40,144 bases of DNA from Acidimicrobiia bacterium (GCA_023265025.1 JAHFUP010000046.1:1-40144), one strand, 5' to 3'. Shown: positions 23,655-33,100, counted from the stretch's first letter. A program made the numbers and translations. Notes: a model not told the origin generated them from the sequence alone.

Positions 23655-24490
23655 CTGTGAAGATCGTCACCGACAGCAGCTGTGACCTGCCCGACGCGCT
23701 GGTCTCGGAGCTGGGCATCGACGTGGTGCCCCTCACCATCCGCTTCGGCACCGAGGAGCTGGTCGACCGGGTGGACCTCACGCCGGCGGAGTTCTGGGCC
23801 CGATGCGCGACGTCGGCCGAGCTGCCGTCGACCGCAGCGCCGGCCCCGGGGGCGTTCGAGGAGGTGTTCCGGCGGGCGGCGGCCGGCGGCGCCGAGGGCG
23901 TCATGTGCGTGGTCCTATCGTCGAAGCTCTCGGCCACGGGCGAGTCGGCCCAGGCCGCGGCCCGGGCCGTGGCCGACGTGGTGCCGGTCAACGTCGTCGA
24001 CTCCCTGTCGGTCAGCCTGGGCCACGGGGTGATGGCGGTCCAGGGCGCCCACCGGGCCGCGGCCGGCGCCACCCTCGACGAGATCACGGCCATGGCCGAG
24101 GACATGGCCCGCCGCACCAAGATCTTCGCCACTATGGACACCTTCGAGTACCTCAAGCGGGGTGGGCGGATCGGCGGGGCCAAGGCCCTCCTCGGCTCGA
24201 TGCTGTCGATCAAGCCCTGTATCGAGGTGGTCGACGGCAAGGTGGAGCCGGGGCCCAAGCCGCGGACCCGCTCGCGCTCCCTGCAGTGGTTGGCCGACCA
24301 GGTCGGGGCCTTCAAGGGCGTGGAGAACCTGGCCGTCCTCCATGGCGACGCGCCCGACGTCGACACCCTCCTCGGCCTGCTGGCGCCGCACTTCCCGCGG
24401 GAGCAGATCGTCATCGGCCAGCTGGGCGCGGTGGTGGGGGCCCACACCGGCCCGCGAACCATCGGGGTGGCATTCCAGACCGCTCCGTAG
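23651..24490 (+). CDS. DegV-family fatty-acid-binding protein
   Basis: A 279-residue DegV protein: VKIVTDSSCDLPDALVSELG at the N-terminus, VVPLTIRFGTEEL, the second-domain hinge VVLSSKLSATGESAQ, then FEYLKRGGRIGGAKALLGSM and LSIKPCIEVVDGKVEPG. DegV proteins (FakB type) bind a fatty acid between two domains and in Firmicutes present it to a fatty-acid kinase; no FakA partner is visible here. ATG at 23651 overlaps the DUF6049 stop (ATGA), so it is co-translated with that gene. This slot is usually occupied by murJ in related clusters. Confidence 0.93.
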   Translation: MTVKIVTDSSCDLPDALVSELGIDVVPLTIRFGTEELVDRVDLTPAEFWARCATSAELPSTAAPAPGAFEEVFRRAAAGGAEGVMCVVLSSKLSATGESAQAAARAVADVVPVNVVDSLSVSLGHGVMAVQGAHRAAAGATLDEITAMAEDMARRTKIFATMDTFEYLKRGGRIGGAKALLGSMLSIKPCIEVVDGKVEPGPKPRTRSRSLQWLADQVGAFKGVENLAVLHGDAPDVDTLLGLLAPHFPREQIVIGQLGAVVGAHTGPRTIGVAFQTAP

Positions 24491-24508
24491 GCCGGTACCG
24501 TCTCTGAG

Positions 24509-26092
24509 GTGTCAGATGCCGGAGCGCTGGGGAGTGCCGGGCCTGTGGGTCAGGCCGGGAGCGTCCAGCGCGAGCGGTCTCTCGCCGGCCGCTACCGGCT
24601 GAGACGGCTGATCGCCAAGGGCGGCATGGCCGAGGTCTGGGAAGCGGTCGACGACATCCTGGGCCGTCCGGTGGCAGTCAAGATCCTCCACCCGCACCTG
24701 GCGGCCGACGAGTCGTTCCGGGAGCGCTTCCGCCGGGAGGCCATCGCCGCCGCCCGGCTGGCCCATCCCAGCGTCGTCGCCACCTTCGACACCGGCACCG
24801 ACGAGGGGATCACGTTCATCGTCATGGAGCTGGTGGACGCGCCCACCCTCCGTCAGGTGCTCAACGAGACCGGCCCCATGGCCCCCGGGCGGGTCGTCCA
24901 CATCGGCGCCCAGGTGGCCGACGCCCTCCAGTACGCCCACAAGTCCGGCGTGGTCCACCGCGACGTGAAGCCGGCCAACATCCTCGTCTGTCCCGACGGG
25001 CGGGTGAAGGTGGCCGACTTCGGGATCGCCAAGGCGGTCGAGGACTCCGAGCCCGAGCGGCCCCACCCGTCGGAGGCGCTGACCGGGACCGGATCCATCG
25101 TCGGCACCGCCCAGTACCTCTCGCCCGAGCAGGTCGACGGGCGCGCCGTCGACGGCCGGGCCGACGTCTACGCCCTCGGGGTCGTCCTCTACGAGATGGT
25201 GTGCGGCCGGCCGCCGTTCACCGGCGACACCGACATGGCCGTCGCCCTGAAGCACATCACGACCAGCCCGCTCGCCCCCCGCCAGGTGCGGGCCGGCATC
25301 CCCAAGGCCATGGAGGCGCTCGTCCTGCGGGCCATGGCCAAGAGGCCCGAGGACCGGTACCAGACCGCGGCCGAGCTGCAGACGGCCCTGCTGTCGGTCG
25401 ACCTGCGGGCCGGCGACGTCACCAACGTGGTGGCCGTGCCGCCCCTGCCCCGGATCTCGGGGCCCGAGGACACGCCACCCCGCGGCGTGCCGCCCACGTT
25501 CGTGCAGAGCGAGCGCCGGTGGATGGTGCCGGCGGTGGCCATCGTCGCCGTCGCCCTGACCTTCGGGGTGGTCGGCATCCTCTTCTTCCGGTCCGACACG
25601 GGCCAGAGCCTGCTCCGCGGCGACGACACCACCCAGGAGACGCCGGCGACCGCCCCGAAGGGCATCGGCACCATCACGCCACTCTCCTTCGACCCGCCGC
25701 CGGGCAGCGGTGTGGAGCACGACGAGCAGCTCACGTTCCTGATCGACGACGACCCGGCCACGGTCTGGCGGACCGAGAACTACGGCAGCAACCTGTTCGG
25801 GGGGCTGAAGCCGGGCGTCGGGGTCGTGCTGCGCCTCGACGGTGTGCACAAGCTCAAGGAGCTGAAGGTGACGTCGCCGAGCAAGGGATGGACGGCCGAG
25901 GTCGTGGTGGCCGACGCGCCGGGGAGCACCCGGGAGGCGTGGGGTCGGGCCGTCGCCAGCAAGAAGGCCGGCGGCGACGGGTCCATGACCTTCGACCTCG
26001 ACGGCCGTTCCGGTGGCGCCGTCCTGCTCTGGATCACCGACTTGGGCGAGGGTGGCTCCGTGGTCAGCATCGGGGAGCTCAAGCTCACCTAG
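24509..26092 (+). CDS. Transmembrane Ser/Thr protein kinase (PknB-like) with discoidin-like outer domain
   Basis: A 527-residue Hanks-type kinase. Residues ~28-300 are the kinase domain: glycine-rich IAKGGMAEVWEA, Lys58 in AVKIL, HRDVKPANIL with Asp152, DFG Asp170, activation segment to GTAQYLSPEQ. A Pro-rich juxtamembrane part and one membrane helix follow (about 343-366, PAVAIVAVALTFGVVGILFF). The extracellular ~150 residues (TPLSFDPPPGSGVEHDEQL, DDDPATVWRTENYGS) resemble an F5/8 type C (discoidin-like) carbohydrate-binding domain rather than PASTA repeats. It may sense an envelope glycan. GTG start at 24509, 18 bases after degV. The following sigma/anti-sigma pair suggests it belongs to an envelope-stress signalling unit. 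Confidence 0.92.
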   Translation: MSDAGALGSAGPVGQAGSVQRERSLAGRYRLRRLIAKGGMAEVWEAVDDILGRPVAVKILHPHLAADESFRERFRREAIAAARLAHPSVVATFDTGTDEGITFIVMELVDAPTLRQVLNETGPMAPGRVVHIGAQVADALQYAHKSGVVHRDVKPANILVCPDGRVKVADFGIAKAVEDSEPERPHPSEALTGTGSIVGTAQYLSPEQVDGRAVDGRADVYALGVVLYEMVCGRPPFTGDTDMAVALKHITTSPLAPRQVRAGIPKAMEALVLRAMAKRPEDRYQTAAELQTALLSVDLRAGDVTNVVAVPPLPRISGPEDTPPRGVPPTFVQSERRWMVPAVAIVAVALTFGVVGILFFRSDTGQSLLRGDDTTQETPATAPKGIGTITPLSFDPPPGSGVEHDEQLTFLIDDDPATVWRTENYGSNLFGGLKPGVGVVLRLDGVHKLKELKVTSPSKGWTAEVVVADAPGSTREAWGRAVASKKAGGDGSMTFDLDGRSGGAVLLWITDLGEGGSVVSIGELKLT

Positions 26093-26140
26093 TGCGCTCG
26101 GCGTACCCTCCCGGGCATCGAATCCGACGAGACAGGGCTG

Positions 26141-26686
26141 GTGCAGGCCGCCCGGGGCGGCGACAGGGCGGCCCTGGATACCCTGCTGCGCCGGCACTAC
26201 GACCGGCTCTATGCCCTGTGCCGGCGGATGACCGGTGACGACGCCGACGCGGCCGACGCCTGCCAGGAGGCCCTGATGGCCATCGTGCGGGGCCTTCCCG
26301 GGTTCGACGGGCGGTCGGCGTTCGGCACCTGGGCCTACCGGGTGGCGACCAACGCCTGCCTCGACGAGCTGCGCCGCCGGCGCCGGCGGCCCGAGCCGGG
26401 CCTGCCCGAGGGGTCGGCCGAGGTGGCCTCGCCGCTCGACGCCGTCGAGGGGTCGACCACCCGCATCGACCTCGACCGTGCCCTCCAGAGCCTGCCGGCC
26501 GACTACCGGGCGGCCGTCGTCCTGCGCGACGTGTGCGGCATGTCCTACGACGAGATCGCCACCACCCTCGGCCTCCCGGCCGGGACCGTCCGCTCCCGCA
26601 TCTCCCGGGGTAGGAGCGCATTGGTGCCCCTTCTCGCCCCGGGCCGGAACTCCGGGCCCTCCTCCGATCGTCCAACGAACGCATGA
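26141..26686 (+). CDS. ECF sigma factor (SigM-like position)
   Basis: An extracytoplasmic-function sigma factor of about 181 residues. Region 2 is DRAALDTLLRRHYDRLYALC with DACQEALMAIVRGLPGFDG and FGTWAYRVATNACLDELRRR; region 4 is LDRALQSLPADYRAAVVLRD with GMSYDEIATTLGLPAGTVRS. It overlaps the anti-sigma gene by 4 bases, the usual arrangement. The start is doubtful: GTG at 26141 is the only standard start near the N-terminus, but coding-like sequence (ESDETGLV) precedes it, back to an ATC near 26117 in the same frame as the kinase stop at 26090-26092. Translation may begin at a rare codon. By position it corresponds to SigM of the actinobacterial kinase-sigM-trxBA cluster. Confidence 0.9.
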   Translation: MQAARGGDRAALDTLLRRHYDRLYALCRRMTGDDADAADACQEALMAIVRGLPGFDGRSAFGTWAYRVATNACLDELRRRRRRPEPGLPEGSAEVASPLDAVEGSTTRIDLDRALQSLPADYRAAVVLRDVCGMSYDEIATTLGLPAGTVRSRISRGRSALVPLLAPGRNSGPSSDRPTNA

Positions 26687-27639
26687 GCTCCTCCGACCAC
26701 GCCGACCTCGAGGCGCTGAGCGCCTACATCGACGGGGAGGCCCCCGAGTGGGCCGACCACGTCGCCGGCTGCGAGGCGTGTCGCGGGACCGCGGCGGAGT
26801 TCCGGGCGGTGTCCGCGGCGGTGGGCCGGCCGGTGGAGGCGCCGGCGCCGGCGGTGCGGGAGGCCGCCATCGCCGCCGCGCTGGACGCCCTGCCGGCGCC
26901 GGCGGCCGGCGCCCGCGCCCCCAGCCGGTTGGCGCCCGACCGGCACGAGGCCGAGCGGGCCCGGTTCGCCCGCCTGCGGTCGCCCCGGCCGTGGGCCATG
27001 CCGGCGGTGGCGGCTGTGGTCCTGGCGGCGCTCGGCATGGCCGGCGTGATCCTGTCGAGCTACCGCAGTTCGGACGACTTCACGACGGCGACCGGGCCGG
27101 CCCTGGAGTCCAACAAGGCCGGCGGTCGGGACAGCCTGGCCGGCGCCCCGCAGGCCCCGGTGACCGACCTGGGCGATGTCGCCGACGCGGCCACGCTCCG
27201 TTCCCGGGCCCAGGTGGGGGCGCCGGCGGGTGCCGCCGCCGGCCGGGCATCGTCGTCGGCGAGCTCGGGCGCCGCCGCCGATTCCAGCGCCACCAACACC
27301 GGCAACACCGGGGCGCCGGCGGCGCTGGCGGCCCCGCCGTCGGGCGGCCCCAGCGTGGCCACGGGGGCGGTGTCGGGCGGCGCCGGCGGTGTGGCGGCGG
27401 GGTCGGGCGCGGGCGGCACCGGGGGATCCGTCGCGGTCGTCGGCACCCGGCCGTGCGAGGAGCAGGCCCGGACCCGGGAGCCGAACCTCGGGCCGGTCGT
27501 CTACTTCGCCACCGCCCGCCGCGGAACGGTCGAGGGCTACGTGCTCGGGTTCACCCCGGTCGGGGCCAGCTCGCCCGTCACTCTGTTGCTGCTGGCGCAG
27601 GACGGCTGCCGCGAGCTGCTGCGCGCGGCCGGGCCCTGA
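26683..27639 (+). CDS. Anti-sigma factor (zinc-finger ZAS type) with long outer domain
   Basis: A 318-residue membrane protein. The N-terminal ZAS motif (ALSAYIDGEAPEWADHVAGC with EAC following; His-x3-Cys-x2-Cys) should bind and hold the sigma factor encoded just upstream (ATGA overlap). One membrane helix is at about 106-125 (AMPAVAAVVLAALGMAGVIL). The outer part begins with ~150 residues of Ala/Gly/Ser-rich low complexity and ends with a small folded segment with two Cys (RPCEEQARTREPNLG, LLAQDGCREL). Signal release of the sigma factor presumably occurs through this outer part. The last 62 bases overlap a convergent membrane-protein gene. Confidence 0.88.
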   Translation: MSSSDHADLEALSAYIDGEAPEWADHVAGCEACRGTAAEFRAVSAAVGRPVEAPAPAVREAAIAAALDALPAPAAGARAPSRLAPDRHEAERARFARLRSPRPWAMPAVAAVVLAALGMAGVILSSYRSSDDFTTATGPALESNKAGGRDSLAGAPQAPVTDLGDVADAATLRSRAQVGAPAGAAAGRASSSASSGAAADSSATNTGNTGAPAALAAPPSGGPSVATGAVSGGAGGVAAGSGAGGTGGSVAVVGTRPCEEQARTREPNLGPVVYFATARRGTVEGYVLGFTPVGASSPVTLLLLAQDGCRELLRAAGP

Positions 27640-27943
27640 TCCCGCCGGCGGCGGTGGCTAGCAGGATGGCCGCCCAGCCCTTCCACGTCGCCGTGCCCAG
27701 CCGGTGGCCGGTGGAGATCCACCCCGCCCACGCCAGCGACCCGCCGGCGAGCAGGGCTGAGGCCCCGGCCAGGCGCCGCCTGCCCTTCCGGGCCACCGCC
27801 AGCACCGCCTCGGCGACGAACACCCCGGTGAGCACGCCGGCGCCGATCGTCGCCCAGCCGTCGAACCCGTACTCGCCGAGCACGGCGGCGGCGATGACAG
27901 CCACCGCGACGCCGGCGAGGAGGGCCAGGGACTCACGGACCAT
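27578..27943 (-). CDS. Small membrane protein, unknown function
   Basis: A 121-residue protein with about four hydrophobic segments (LALLAGVAVAVIAAAVLG, WATIGAGVLTGVFVAEAVLA, ASALLAGGSLAWAGWI, WAAILLATAAGG) joined by basic loops, ending in an Arg/Pro tail. The family was not recognised. It reads as a real gene because the hydrophobic pattern is regular and it starts with an ATG 21 bases from the divergent gene at 27965. Its 3' end overlaps the anti-sigma gene by 62 bases on the other strand, which is unusual but limited to the tail. Confidence 0.55.
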   Translation of the reverse strand: MVRESLALLAGVAVAVIAAAVLGEYGFDGWATIGAGVLTGVFVAEAVLAVARKGRRRLAGASALLAGGSLAWAGWISTGHRLGTATWKGWAAILLATAAGGIRARPRAAARGSRPAPAATE

Positions 27944-27964
27944 GCCCGAGGGTAGGCTCCCGAC

Positions 27965-28273
27965 ATGGCGCAGGAGGGCAAGGACTGGACAACCGACCTG
28001 CTGGACCGGCTCGACCACTACATCGACGTCGTCCGCAGCAACACCACTGACCGCCTGGTCAAGGTCGTCCGCGTCGTCGTGTACGGCGTCATCGCCCTGG
28101 TCCTCGGCTCGACGGCCGGGATCATCGCCCTCATCCTGCTGATCCGGGTCCTCGACGTAGCGCTGCCCCGCGACGTGTGGCTTCCGTACATGGTCCTCGG
28201 GGCAATATTCCTTGGACTCGGGCTGTTCTTTTGGAAGAAGAAGACGGCGCCGGCCGTGACAGGAGATACGTGA
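27965..28273 (+). CDS. Two-helix membrane protein upstream of trxB
   Basis: A 102-residue protein with an N-terminal amphipathic helix (LLDRLDHYIDVVRSNTTDRL) and two membrane helices (VVYGVIALVLGSTAGIIALI and LPYMVLGAIFLGLGLFF) ending in KKK. It resembles the phage-holin-like/YtxH-type small membrane proteins often found next to trxB in actinobacteria; the function is unknown. Its stop overlaps the trxB GTG start by 4 bases, so the two are co-translated. Confidence 0.8.
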   Translation: MAQEGKDWTTDLLDRLDHYIDVVRSNTTDRLVKVVRVVVYGVIALVLGSTAGIIALILLIRVLDVALPRDVWLPYMVLGAIFLGLGLFFWKKKTAPAVTGDT

Positions 28274-29259
28274 CAGACAACTTGAGCGAGACCCGGGACA
28301 TCATCATCGTCGGGTCCGGGCCGGCCGGGCTGACCGCCGCCATCTACACGGCCCGGGCCAACCTGCGGCCCCTGGTGTTCGAGGGGGCGCTGTCGTCCAC
28401 CGGTGACCAGCCGGGCGGCCAGCTCATGCTGACCACCGAGGTCGAGAACTACCCCGGGTTCGTCGACGGCATCCAGGGCCCCGAGCTCATGGCCGCCATG
28501 CGGGCCCAGGCCGCCCGCTTCGGTGCCGAGTTCATCACCGACAAGATCGACCGGGTCGACTTCAGCGCCCGCCCGACCAAGGTGTGGGTCGGCGATGCCG
28601 AGTACCAGGCCCGGGCCGTGATCGTGGCCACCGGCGCCAAGGCCAAGATGCTCGGCCTCGACAACGAGCGCCGGCTGATCGGGCACGGTGTGTCCACCTG
28701 CGCCACCTGTGACGGGTTTTTCTTCGGCGGGCAGACGATCGCGGTGGTCGGCGGGGGTGACTCCGCCCTGGAGGAGGCCAACTTCCTCACCAAGTTCGCC
28801 GACAAGGTCTACGTCATCCACCGGCGGGACACGCTGCGGGCCTCGAAGATCATGCAGGAGCGGTCGTTCAAGAACGACAAGATCGAGTTCGTCTGGGACT
28901 CCGTACCCGTCGAAGTGCACGGTGACGACCGCCTGAGCGGCATCACCCTGAAGAACGTCAAGACCGGCGAGCGGTCAGAGCTCGATATCACCGGGCTGTT
29001 CGTCGCCATCGGCCACCACCCCAACACCAACCTGTTCGTCGGCCAGCTGGCCATGGACGACGCGTCGTACCTGCTCACCCACCGGGGCACACACCTCAAC
29101 GTGGAAGGTGTCTTCGCCGCCGGCGACGTGCAGGACCGGACGTACCGCCAGGCGGTCACCGCCGCCGGGTCCGGCTGCATGGCGGCGATCGACGCCGAGC
29201 GCTGGCTAGAGAGCCAGCCCCACGACTCCAAGATCGTCACCACGCCCACCGAGTGGTAG
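28270..29259 (+). CDS. trxB: Thioredoxin reductase
   Basis: This FAD enzyme passes electrons from NADPH to thioredoxin in the cytoplasm. The 329-residue protein has the FAD-binding IIIVGSGPAGLTAAIYTAR (about 11-29), the redox-active pair Cys144-Ala-Thr-Cys147 in VSTCATCDGFFF, the NADPH loop VVGGGDSALEEANFL, and the second FAD motif VFAAGDVQDRTYRQAVTAAG. GTG at 28270 has AGGAG four bases upstream and overlaps the previous stop (GTGA). trxA follows after 61 bases. The C-terminal tail after residue ~315 (ESQPHDSKIVTTPTEW) is short and variable in this family. Confidence 0.96.
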   Translation: MTDNLSETRDIIIVGSGPAGLTAAIYTARANLRPLVFEGALSSTGDQPGGQLMLTTEVENYPGFVDGIQGPELMAAMRAQAARFGAEFITDKIDRVDFSARPTKVWVGDAEYQARAVIVATGAKAKMLGLDNERRLIGHGVSTCATCDGFFFGGQTIAVVGGGDSALEEANFLTKFADKVYVIHRRDTLRASKIMQERSFKNDKIEFVWDSVPVEVHGDDRLSGITLKNVKTGERSELDITGLFVAIGHHPNTNLFVGQLAMDDASYLLTHRGTHLNVEGVFAAGDVQDRTYRQAVTAAGSGCMAAIDAERWLESQPHDSKIVTTPTEW

Positions 29260-29320
29260 CGGAATGCCGCCGACCCGTTCGGCGTTCAACAATTCGACCC
29301 TTCGAGGAGGCAAGAGGCTG

Positions 29321-29647
29321 ATGGCAAGCATTCTGCAGGAACTGACCAACGAGACCTTCGACGAGGAGGTCGGTGCGTCAGAGGTCCCGCTGATCGTCGA
29401 CTTCTGGGCCGAGTGGTGTGGGCCGTGCCGCATGGTGGCGCCCGTGCTGGAGCAGATCGCAGCCGAGAACGTCGGCAAGATCCGCCTGGCCAAGCTGAAC
29501 GTGGACGACGCCCCTGCCGTCGCCCAGCGCTACAACATCATGAGCATCCCGACGATCATGGTGTTCCAGGACGGCGTCATGAAGAAGCGCATCGTGGGTG
29601 CCAAGGGCAAGGGCCAGCTGCTCGAGGACTTTGCTGAATTCCTCTAG
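29321..29647 (+). CDS. trxA: Thioredoxin
   Basis: A 108-residue thioredoxin with the classic fold: IVDFWAEWCGPCRMVAPVLE with Cys33/Cys36, the cis-Pro loop SIPTIMVFQDG, and a C-terminal helix. It is the substrate of the reductase encoded upstream and reduces protein disulfides (ribonucleotide reductase, methionine sulfoxide reductase). ATG at 29321 is preceded by GAGGAGG; an open frame further upstream is not needed. Its 3' end overlaps the start of the DUF5990 gene. Confidence 0.96.
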   Translation: MASILQELTNETFDEEVGASEVPLIVDFWAEWCGPCRMVAPVLEQIAAENVGKIRLAKLNVDDAPAVAQRYNIMSIPTIMVFQDGVMKKRIVGAKGKGQLLEDFAEFL

Positions 29648-30089
29648 GGCGGAAACTCCTCTCGACGTCCGCATCGTCGGGGTCAACCTGCCCGGGCGGG
29701 CCTGGGCGGGGTACGGGAACATCCACGTGGGCGTCCAGCGGGGGGCGGAGGTCGTCGACCTGGTGCCGGGCGACGCCGGCGAGGCGGTGTGGGAGCTCCC
29801 GGTCGACGTGATGCCCGGCGGGGACTTCCGGGGGCCGTTCGTCCAGGGCAAGAAGGGCGACCGGTTCCTCTACCTGAGCTGGGGGACGGTCGGCGCCGCC
29901 GGCGGGTTCACCATGTTCCGGCGGGCCAAGCTCATGCTCGCCGCGGTCGACGCCGGCGTGGTGGAGGCGGCCGCGGTGCCGGGGAATGTCCTGGTGGCCA
30001 CGTTGGCGCTGACCGACGGCCGGGGTGGGCCGCGGTGCGCCGCCGTCCGCCCGCCGTCCGTCAGCTGGACGGCGGCGCCGGCGGGCTGA
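29631..30089 (+). CDS. DUF5990-family protein
   Basis: A ~152-residue protein of the actinobacterial DUF5990 family: VRIVGVNLPGRAWAG, NIHVGVQRGAEVVDLVPGDA, DFRGPFVQGKKGDRFLYLSW and FTMFRRAKLML are its conserved blocks. The function is unknown; it looks cytosolic and beta-rich. There is no ATG near the homologous N-terminus. TTG at 29631 is taken as the start, overlapping trxA by 17 bases; a GTG at 29598 would add 11 poor residues. Overlap with trxA suggests co-translation. Confidence 0.8.
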   Translation: MLNSSRAETPLDVRIVGVNLPGRAWAGYGNIHVGVQRGAEVVDLVPGDAGEAVWELPVDVMPGGDFRGPFVQGKKGDRFLYLSWGTVGAAGGFTMFRRAKLMLAAVDAGVVEAAAVPGNVLVATLALTDGRGGPRCAAVRPPSVSWTAAPAG

Positions 30090-30105
30090 GCGGCCCTCCC
30101 CCTCC

Positions 30106-30127
30106 GAACTGGCTGCAGTTGGCCGCG
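30106..30127 (+). repeat. Left copy of a 22-bp direct repeat flanking the regulator-exporter module
   Basis: Bases 30106-30127 (core TGGCTGCAGTTGGC) match 37198-37219 (core TGGCTGCAGCTGGC) at 19 of 22 positions in the same orientation. The two copies lie just outside the BTAD regulator and the second ABC gene respectively. They could be module boundaries, or two copies of a genome-wide terminator-like intergenic repeat. Confidence 0.6.
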
Positions 30128-30149
30128 TAGGCGCGGCTACGTGCGGCCA
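30120..30149. terminator. Bulged hairpin between convergent DUF5990 and BTAD genes
   Basis: TGGCCGCGTAG (30120-30130) can pair with CTACGTGCGGCCA (30137-30149), leaving a 6-base loop and a two-base bulge. It lies at the meeting point of the two convergent genes and includes the TAG stop of the regulator on the minus strand, so it could terminate both transcripts. Confidence 0.45.
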
Positions 30150-33100
30150 GAACGAGGGGGGGCGAGGACCTCGTCCAGCAGGTCGGACAGCGCGTCCCGT
30201 GCGAGGCCGGCGCCGGCCTCCCACGCCGCGACGAAGCCGTCCTCGCCCAGGAGGTCGCGGGCGGTGGCGGTGATCCGGTCGTGCTCGGGCGGCAGGAACG
30301 GCCACTCCGCCGGCGGCTCGAAGGTGCGGCGGATGGCGCCGGACGCGCCGAGCAGCCGGGCGGCGGTGCCGGCGTCGCCGCGGTGCATGGCCACGCCGGC
30401 GGCGGTCTCGCCCACCATCGACAGGATCCAGCCCCATCCGCGGGCGTCGTCGGAGGCGGCCAGCGCCTCGGCGCCGGCGGCGGCCGCAGCGTCGACGTCC
30501 CCCTCGGCCAGCGCCACCAGGCTGAGCCGGGCGTGACCGCTGACGACGACCCCGGGCTGGTCCTGGCCGCGGGCGTCCTCGACCATCTCCTCGAGGCACG
30601 CCCGGGCCGCGGGAAGGTCGCGCTGCGAGGTGGCCACGTCGCCCAGGGCGTGGAGCAGCCATGCCGGCGGGGTACGGCCGCGCTGGCGGTAGAGGGCGAC
30701 GCTCTCGTCGAGCAGGACGCGGGCCTCGTCGAACTGGCGCTCGACCATGGCCACCTGGGCCAGGAAGCCGAGGGCCTCGGCCTCGTCGGCCGGCTTGCCC
30801 AGCTCGCGCTCGATGGCCAGGCACTCCTCGGACAGGCCCCGCGCCATCCCGCAGTCACCGGTACGCAGGGCCAACCGGCTGAGGAACCGGGCCGACGTGG
30901 CGATACCGGGCTTGTCGCCCAGCTCCCGGCGCAGGGCGAGGCTCCGCTCCTGGTAGTCGAAGGCGGCCTGATGCTCGTCCAGCCACGAGCTGGTGGAGCC
31001 GAGGTTCTCCAGGGCCAGGGCCATGCCGTGGCGGTCGCCCAGCCGCTCGTACTCGGCGAGGGCCTCGGTCAGGTAGGCCATGGCCCTCGGACCGGACACC
31101 TCGCGGGGCGTGCGCTTGCGCATGAACAGCGTGTGCTCGATGACGCCGAGGTTCAGCAGTGAGGCGGCCACCATGGGGCGGACGTCGATGGCGCGGGCCA
31201 CCTCCAGGTTCTCCTCGAAGCGGGCCGCGGCGGTGGGCAGGTCGTCGGTGAGGTAGGCGATGTTGGCCAGCCCGTGGAGGGCGCTGGCCTCGCCGAGCTT
31301 CTCGCCGAGCGACCGGCGGATGACGACGCACTCCTCGTACCAGGCCCGGGCCGGGACGGGGTCCTTCTGGCGCTGGGCCAGGATGCCGGCGGCGATGAGG
31401 AGGCGGGCCCGCAGCGACGGGGGGAGGTCGTGGCGGTCGAGCCACGCCGACAGGACGGCCCGGCCCTCGTTCAGCCAGCCCCGGATCTCCCAGAAGCGCC
31501 AGAGGGCGGCGGCCAGGCGGGCACCGGATTCGGGCGCGGCGCCGGCGCCGGCGGCCCAGTCGAGGGCGCCGCGCAGGTTGTCGTGCTCGGCGTCGAGGGT
31601 GTCCAGCCACTGCTCCTGGTCGGGCCCTTGGGTGCGGGGCTCGGCCGCCTCGGCCAGCAGCATGGCCCAGCGCAGGTGGGCGTTCCGGGCCGCCGTCTCC
31701 TCGCCGGCCTCGACCAGGCGCTCGGCCGCGTACTGGCGGACGGTCTCCAGCTGGCGGTACCGGGTGGCGGCCCGGGTGCGGTCGACGAGCACGAGCGACT
31801 TGTCGAACAGCCCGGAGAGCGCGTCGAGGACGTCCACGCCGGCCGGGCACACCGCTTCGGCGCCCCCCAGGCTGAACCCGCCGGCGAACACCGCCAGCCG
31901 GCGCAGCACCGCCGACTCGTCGGGGGACAGGGACTCGTAGCTCCAGTCGAGGGCGGCGCGCAGCGTCTGGTGGCGGGCCGGCGCGGTGCGGGGGCCGCCG
32001 ACCAGCAGCCGGAAACGGTCGTCGAGGCGCTGGGCGATCTCGGCGACCGACAGCACCTTGGCCCACGCCGCGGCCAGCTCGATGGCCAGCGGGATGCCCT
32101 CCAGCCGGGCGGTGACGGCGGCCACGTCGGCGAGGGCGTGGTTGTCGAGGTGCAACTCGGGGGCGACGGCTTCGGCCCGGTCGACGAAGAGGCGCACGGC
32201 CTCGAAGTCGAGGAGCCGCGCCGAGGGCCCGGCGGTGTCCGGCTCGGCCGGCGCGGTGAGGGGCGGCACCGGCCAGATGGTCTCCCCGGCGACACCCAAT
32301 GCCTCCCGGCTGGTCGTGAGGATGCGCAGGCCCGGGCAGCGGCGCAGGAGCTCGTCGGCCAGCGCCGCGCACGCCCCGACGAGGTGCTCGCAGTTGTCGA
32401 GGACGAGCAGCAGACGGGACGCGCCCAGGTGGCGGGCCAGCGACTCGGTCGGCGCCTCGACGCACGCCTCGGGGGTGCCGACCACCGACAGGACCTGCGA
32501 CGCCACCAGCCCGGGATCGCCGAGACCGGCCAGCTCGACCAGCCACACGCCCTGGGGGTAGTCGCCGGCCACCTCGCCGGCGACCTGCAGGGCAAGGCGG
32601 CTCTTGCCGACGCCGCCCACCCCCACCAGGCTCAGCAGGCGGGCGGTGCGCAGGTGCTTGCGGACGTCGGCGATGGCCTGCTGGCGCCCGACGAAACTGG
32701 TGATCGAGCTGGGGACGCGGCGGCCGGCGCTCGCCTCGTCGGCCGGCGCCGGCGCCGGCCCGTCGTCGGTGAGCAGCCGGAGGTACATGGCTTCGGTCCG
32801 GGCCGAGGGGTCGACGCCCAGCTCGTCGGCCAGGACCCGCCGGCAGCGTTCGTAGGCCCGCAGCGCCTCGCCCCGGTTCCCCGCGCCGTGGTGGGCGCCG
32901 GCCAGCAGCACGTAGGCCGACTCCCGGAGTGGCTGGGTGCCGATCGCTTCCTCGGCCGCCTCGACGGCCAGGGCGAACTGGCCGGCCGCAGCGGCGGCGG
33001 CGGAGAGCACCTCGAGGGCGTCGAGGCGGAGGTCGGCCAGAATCCGCCGGCGCCGCTCGACCCACTCGCCCTCGCACCCGGCGAGGAACTGGCCGGCGGT

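Noticed and set aside
26820-27430. Repeated GCCGGCG-type runs in the anti-sigma gene, considered as a repeat array
   Set aside because: These come from Ala/Gly-rich coding sequence in a GC-rich genome; there is no regular period and no spacers, so neither CRISPR nor tandem repeat.
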